This document shows, piece by piece, positions 7,337-9,103 of a DNA stretch of 9,103 nt. Numbering within the stretch: the first letter of the stretch is position 1; each line of letters begins with the position of its first letter. Origin of the DNA: CAKOSP01 sp964549115 (GTDB lineage: Bacteria > Bacillota_I > Bacilli_A > RF39 > UBA660); the NCBI GenBank assembly GCA_964549115.1, contig CAZJTX010000019.1, positions 1-9,103 of the forward strand, given 5' to 3'. A program made the position numbers and the translations under genes. The notes beneath the pieces were generated by a model, which was not told where the DNA came from, did not search any database, and was given only the letters and a program-made list of their open reading frames with translations.

Positions 7337-7993
7337 ATGTTAGTGTTTGGTAAAAATGTATTATATGAACAAGATATTAGTAAAATAAGAAAGGTATACA
7401 TTTCTAAAAAAGACTATATACCATATTTAAAAGAAAATAACATTAAATATGACTTTGTAGATAACTTTAGATTGGATAAATTAGTAAATGGTAACCACCA
7501 AGGTATAGTTATAGATATTCATGATTATGAATACTATAATTATAATGATATAAAGGGTAATTTGGTGCTTATGTTGGACCATTTGAGTGACCCACATAAC
7601 TTTGGTTCAATTATTAGAACAGCCGCTGCAGCGGGTGTAAAAGAGATAATTATACCCAAAGATAGATCAGTTAGAGTAAATGACACAGTTATTAAAGTTA
7701 GTAGTGGGACAATATCTAAAATTAAAGTAGTTATGGTTACTAATTTAGTAAATACAATAAAGAAATTAAAAGATGATGACTATTTTATATATGGTGCAGA
7801 TATGGATGGTAAAAATTATAAAGATATAGATTATAGCACTAAGAAAGTATTAGTTTTAGGTAATGAAGAGAAGGGTATATCTAGGTTAGTAAAAGAAAAT
7901 GTAGATGAATTAGTATCAATTAAAATGGAAAATAATGTCGAAAGTCTGAATGTTGGTGTTTCAGCAGGTATAATATTATTTGAAATGAGGTAA
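7337..7993 (+). CDS. rlmB: 23S rRNA (guanosine-2'-O)-methyltransferase, RlmB-type (SPOUT/TrmH family)
   Basis: RlmB uses S-adenosylmethionine to methylate the ribose of G2251 (E. coli numbering) in the P-loop of 23S rRNA. The 218-residue protein starts at the VFGKNVLYE segment typical of RlmB and has a compact N-terminal RNA-binding domain (about 1-65) ending in the diagnostic HQGIV. The SPOUT catalytic domain follows with all three motifs: LDHLSDPHNFGSIIRTA from residue 80 (N88, R94), LVLGNEEKGIS with E177, and ESLNVGVSAGI with S203 and N205. It is about 25-30 residues shorter than Bacillus RlmB, through a trimmed N-terminus, linker and C-terminal tail, but lacks no motif. Motif 2 reads NEEKG rather than the usual SEGKG. 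ATG 7337 is preceded by TAGGT overlapping the uppP stop. A tRNA 2'-O-methyltransferase of the same family cannot be fully excluded, but HQGIV and the sigH-type neighbour favour RlmB. Confidence 0.9.
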   Translation: MLVFGKNVLYEQDISKIRKVYISKKDYIPYLKENNIKYDFVDNFRLDKLVNGNHQGIVIDIHDYEYYNYNDIKGNLVLMLDHLSDPHNFGSIIRTAAAAGVKEIIIPKDRSVRVNDTVIKVSSGTISKIKVVMVTNLVNTIKKLKDDDYFIYGADMDGKNYKDIDYSTKKVLVLGNEEKGISRLVKENVDELVSIKMENNVESLNVGVSAGIILFEMR

Positions 7994-7994
7994 C

Positions 7995-8597
7995 ATGGAA
8001 AATATATCTGATAGTGAATTATTAATGCTTATAAGAGAAGAAAATGAAGATGCTAAAGAAGAGATGTTAAATAAGTATAAATATATAATAGATATTTATA
8101 TTAATAAATATTATCCAGCTTTAAGTAACTTAGGGATTTCTAAAGATGATATATATAGCGAAGCTTTATATGGATATACTGATGCTATAAATAGTTTTGA
8201 TGAAGATAAAGGCGCGTCTTTTAAAACTTTCTTGTCTTTGTGTGTTAAAAGAAGAATTATAAAACTAATTAGAAAATATAATACTAATAAAGAAAAATTA
8301 CACACTGAATCATATTCATTAGACTATGTATATGATGACTTGGGAATGTCACTTTTAGATATGATAAAAGATGATTTTTCAAAAGATCCAATGTATGAAC
8401 TAATCGAAGAAGAGAAGTTAAAAGAATTAGAAAAGGAAATTAAAAAAACATTATCAACATTTGAATATGAAGTATATACATATTTAATAGATAATTTAAA
8501 TTATAATGATATAGCAACACTTTTAAATAAAGACCCCAAACAAGTTGATAATGCTATTCAAAGAATAAGACTTAAAATAAAGGATTTATTGAATTAA
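7995..8597 (+). CDS. sigH: RNA polymerase sigma factor, SigH (Spo0H)-type sigma-70 family
   Basis: This 200-residue sigma factor has two recognisable parts. Region 2 (about 20-105) includes DDIYSEALYGYTDAINSFD, GASFKTFLSLCVKRRI and a basic stretch for core and -10 contacts. Region 4 (about 148-198) includes LSTFEYEVYTYL and ends in a helix-turn-helix with KQVDNAIQRIRLKIKDLL. No region 3 or anti-sigma domain is seen. The alignable pattern, notably KxVDNAIQRIRxK near the C-terminus and FKTF/CVKRRII in region 2, is that of Bacillus SigH, which directs stationary-phase, competence and early sporulation genes. The preceding rlmB repeats the Bacillus rlmB-yacP-sigH order with yacP absent. Start ATG 7995 follows GAGGT (7987-7991) that overlaps the rlmB stop. 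Its role here is unknown; competence or stress is as likely as sporulation. Assignment to the SigH group is good, strict orthology less so. Confidence 0.82.
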   Translation: MENISDSELLMLIREENEDAKEEMLNKYKYIIDIYINKYYPALSNLGISKDDIYSEALYGYTDAINSFDEDKGASFKTFLSLCVKRRIIKLIRKYNTNKEKLHTESYSLDYVYDDLGMSLLDMIKDDFSKDPMYELIEEEKLKELEKEIKKTLSTFEYEVYTYLIDNLNYNDIATLLNKDPKQVDNAIQRIRLKIKDLLN

Positions 8598-8609
8598 TCC
8601 TTTTATTTT
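8579..8609 (+). terminator. Weak terminator-like hairpin at the end of the operon
   Basis: AAAGGATT (8579-8586) pairs with AATCCTTT (8596-8603) around a 9-nt loop, and one bulged T (8604) allows pairing to continue to about 8609. The descending arm is T-rich. The ascending arm lies inside the last codons of the sigma gene and the loop holds part of the stop codon. Only two G-C pairs are present, so strength is doubtful, though this is common in DNA this AT-rich. Confidence 0.4.
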
Positions 8610-8617
8610 GGTATATT
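8589..8617 (+). promoter_or_regulatory. Promoter of the downstream surface protein gene
   Basis: TTGAAT (8589-8594) and TATATT (8612-8617) are 17 nt apart. Transcription would begin about seven bases after the -10, that is at or next to the ATG at 8624. The -35 sits within the sigma gene's final codons and within the loop of the terminator-like hairpin. Confidence 0.5.
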
Positions 8618-8623
8618 TACTAC

Positions 8624-9103
8624 ATGAGAATAGGTAAAAAAACAAGATTAATTACATTATCAATCTTAGGGATATTAATTATAGTCTTATCTTTTTCTTA
8701 TGCATATTTCAAACCAATATTAGACAAAGAAAAGAGCACTAGAGTTGAAGTAGTTGCTAAAACATTAGATCAATTAATGTTTATTCAAGGAGATGCTATA
8801 GATTTAACACTTAATCATCTAAACTTTTTACAAGGTATGCCCAATTTAACTGGGACCACAACTACAACAGCTCAATTAATAGCGAACAATAAAACGAACA
8901 CAGCTACAAAAATTTATTATGTATATTTTTATATTGGTAATAATGAATTTGATTATTCCACTCCAACAAATGAACCGGAAATAATACTAACAATAAAAAA
9001 TCCAAGTGGTAATAACGTTACTTCTATATCCGGATTAACTTATGTTACTAAACCAGATGTTTCTGGTTTTGATATAACAAATTATGAGGGAGTAATAAAA
9101 ATA
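8624..9103 (+). CDS. Membrane-anchored or secreted surface protein of unknown function, 3'-truncated by window edge
   Basis: I do not recognise a characterised family with confidence. The frame is open from ATG 8624 to the window end: 160 residues with no stop. The N-terminus is basic (MRIGKKTR) and followed by a hydrophobic segment (about 9-28) ending SFSYAYF, a signal peptide or signal anchor that recalls the TYAYF region of TasA/camelysin-type proteins. The exported part is rich in Thr, Asn, Ile and Tyr, has no cysteine, contains a run of five threonines (about residues 77-81) and alternates polar and hydrophobic residues as beta-sandwich proteins do; NPSGNNVTSISGLTYVT near the end fits such strands. 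No Shine-Dalgarno sequence precedes the start, while a promoter places the transcript start at the ATG, so the mRNA may be leaderless. The gene follows the sigma factor but is probably a separate transcript. The existence of the gene is fairly sure, its function unknown. Confidence 0.75.
   Translation, partial: MRIGKKTRLITLSILGILIIVLSFSYAYFKPILDKEKSTRVEVVAKTLDQLMFIQGDAIDLTLNHLNFLQGMPNLTGTTTTTAQLIANNKTNTATKIYYVYFYIGNNEFDYSTPTNEPEIILTIKNPSGNNVTSISGLTYVTKPDVSGFDITNYEGVIKI

Larger units (their letters stand above)
3566..8597 (+). other. Predicted six-gene operon: acyl ligase-plsC-dedA family-uppP-rlmB-sigH-like
   Basis: Six co-directional genes have junctions of -17, +1, -4, +2 and +1 nt, with no room for internal terminators. 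A promoter precedes the first gene (3500-3528) and a terminator-like hairpin ends the last (8579-8609). Four products handle fatty acids, phospholipid or undecaprenyl carrier at the membrane; the last two act on the ribosome and on transcription. Co-transcription is inferred from spacing. Confidence 0.75.

Noticed and set aside
8581..8597. SigH-type promoter (AGGA...GAAT) before the surface protein gene
   Set aside because: AGGATTT and GAAT are both present but only about four bases apart instead of 11-12, so they cannot serve as a -35/-10 pair.
1..9103. Mycoplasma-type code with TGA as tryptophan
   Set aside because: Tryptophans are encoded by TGG throughout, and the DedA-family gene ends at TGA exactly where the family length and the next start predict.
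1..9103. Mobile element, CRISPR array, phage or defence island
   Set aside because: No transposase, integrase, spaced repeats or defence domains are visible. Gene content is core metabolism and envelope, with uniform base composition.

Overview
This is a dense, very AT-rich stretch of bacterial chromosome (TTA, AAA, ATA and AGA dominate codon use) with all genes on the + strand. Protein sequences and gene order point to a low-GC Firmicute, probably near the Bacilli/Mollicutes boundary (Erysipelotrichia, RF39-like or a similar lineage). The standard bacterial code applies: tryptophan is TGG, and one gene ends in TGA. The lineage is inferred from sequence character, not from a search.

Layout: (1) Positions 1-1830 hold uvrB, cut at its 5' end by the window edge so that it begins inside the Walker A loop. 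(2) Positions 1876-3498 hold a family II, manganese-type inorganic pyrophosphatase with an inserted CBS-DRTGG-CBS nucleotide-sensing region (ppaC). (3) A good sigma-A-type promoter at 3500-3528, with an exact 15-nt palindrome in its spacer, precedes a tightly packed six-gene run at 3566-8597: fatty acyl-CoA/ACP ligase, PlsC acyltransferase, DedA-family membrane protein, undecaprenyl-diphosphatase UppP, RlmB-type 23S rRNA 2'-O-methyltransferase and a SigH-type sigma factor. Genes overlap by 17 or 4 nt or are 1-2 nt apart, and several Shine-Dalgarno sequences run into the stop codon of the gene before. (4) A weak terminator-like hairpin at the end of the sigma gene overlaps a promoter for the last gene. 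That gene (8624 to the window end) is an incomplete surface or secreted protein with an N-terminal membrane anchor, and it appears to lack a 5' leader.

The operon reads as an envelope lipid supply unit. The ligase and PlsC would activate fatty acids and place them on lysophosphatidic acid. UppP and the DedA protein would dephosphorylate the undecaprenyl carrier and possibly return it across the membrane. RlmB next to a SigH-like factor recalls the rlmB-yacP-sigH order of Bacillus, without yacP. The pyrophosphatase upstream would remove the PPi released by acyl activation and other biosynthesis.

I see no mobile element, CRISPR array, tRNA or rRNA. Nearly everything belongs to known families. 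The less explained parts are the downstream surface protein, the palindrome-in-promoter arrangement, the leaderless start, and a sigma factor sitting in a lipid/envelope operon.
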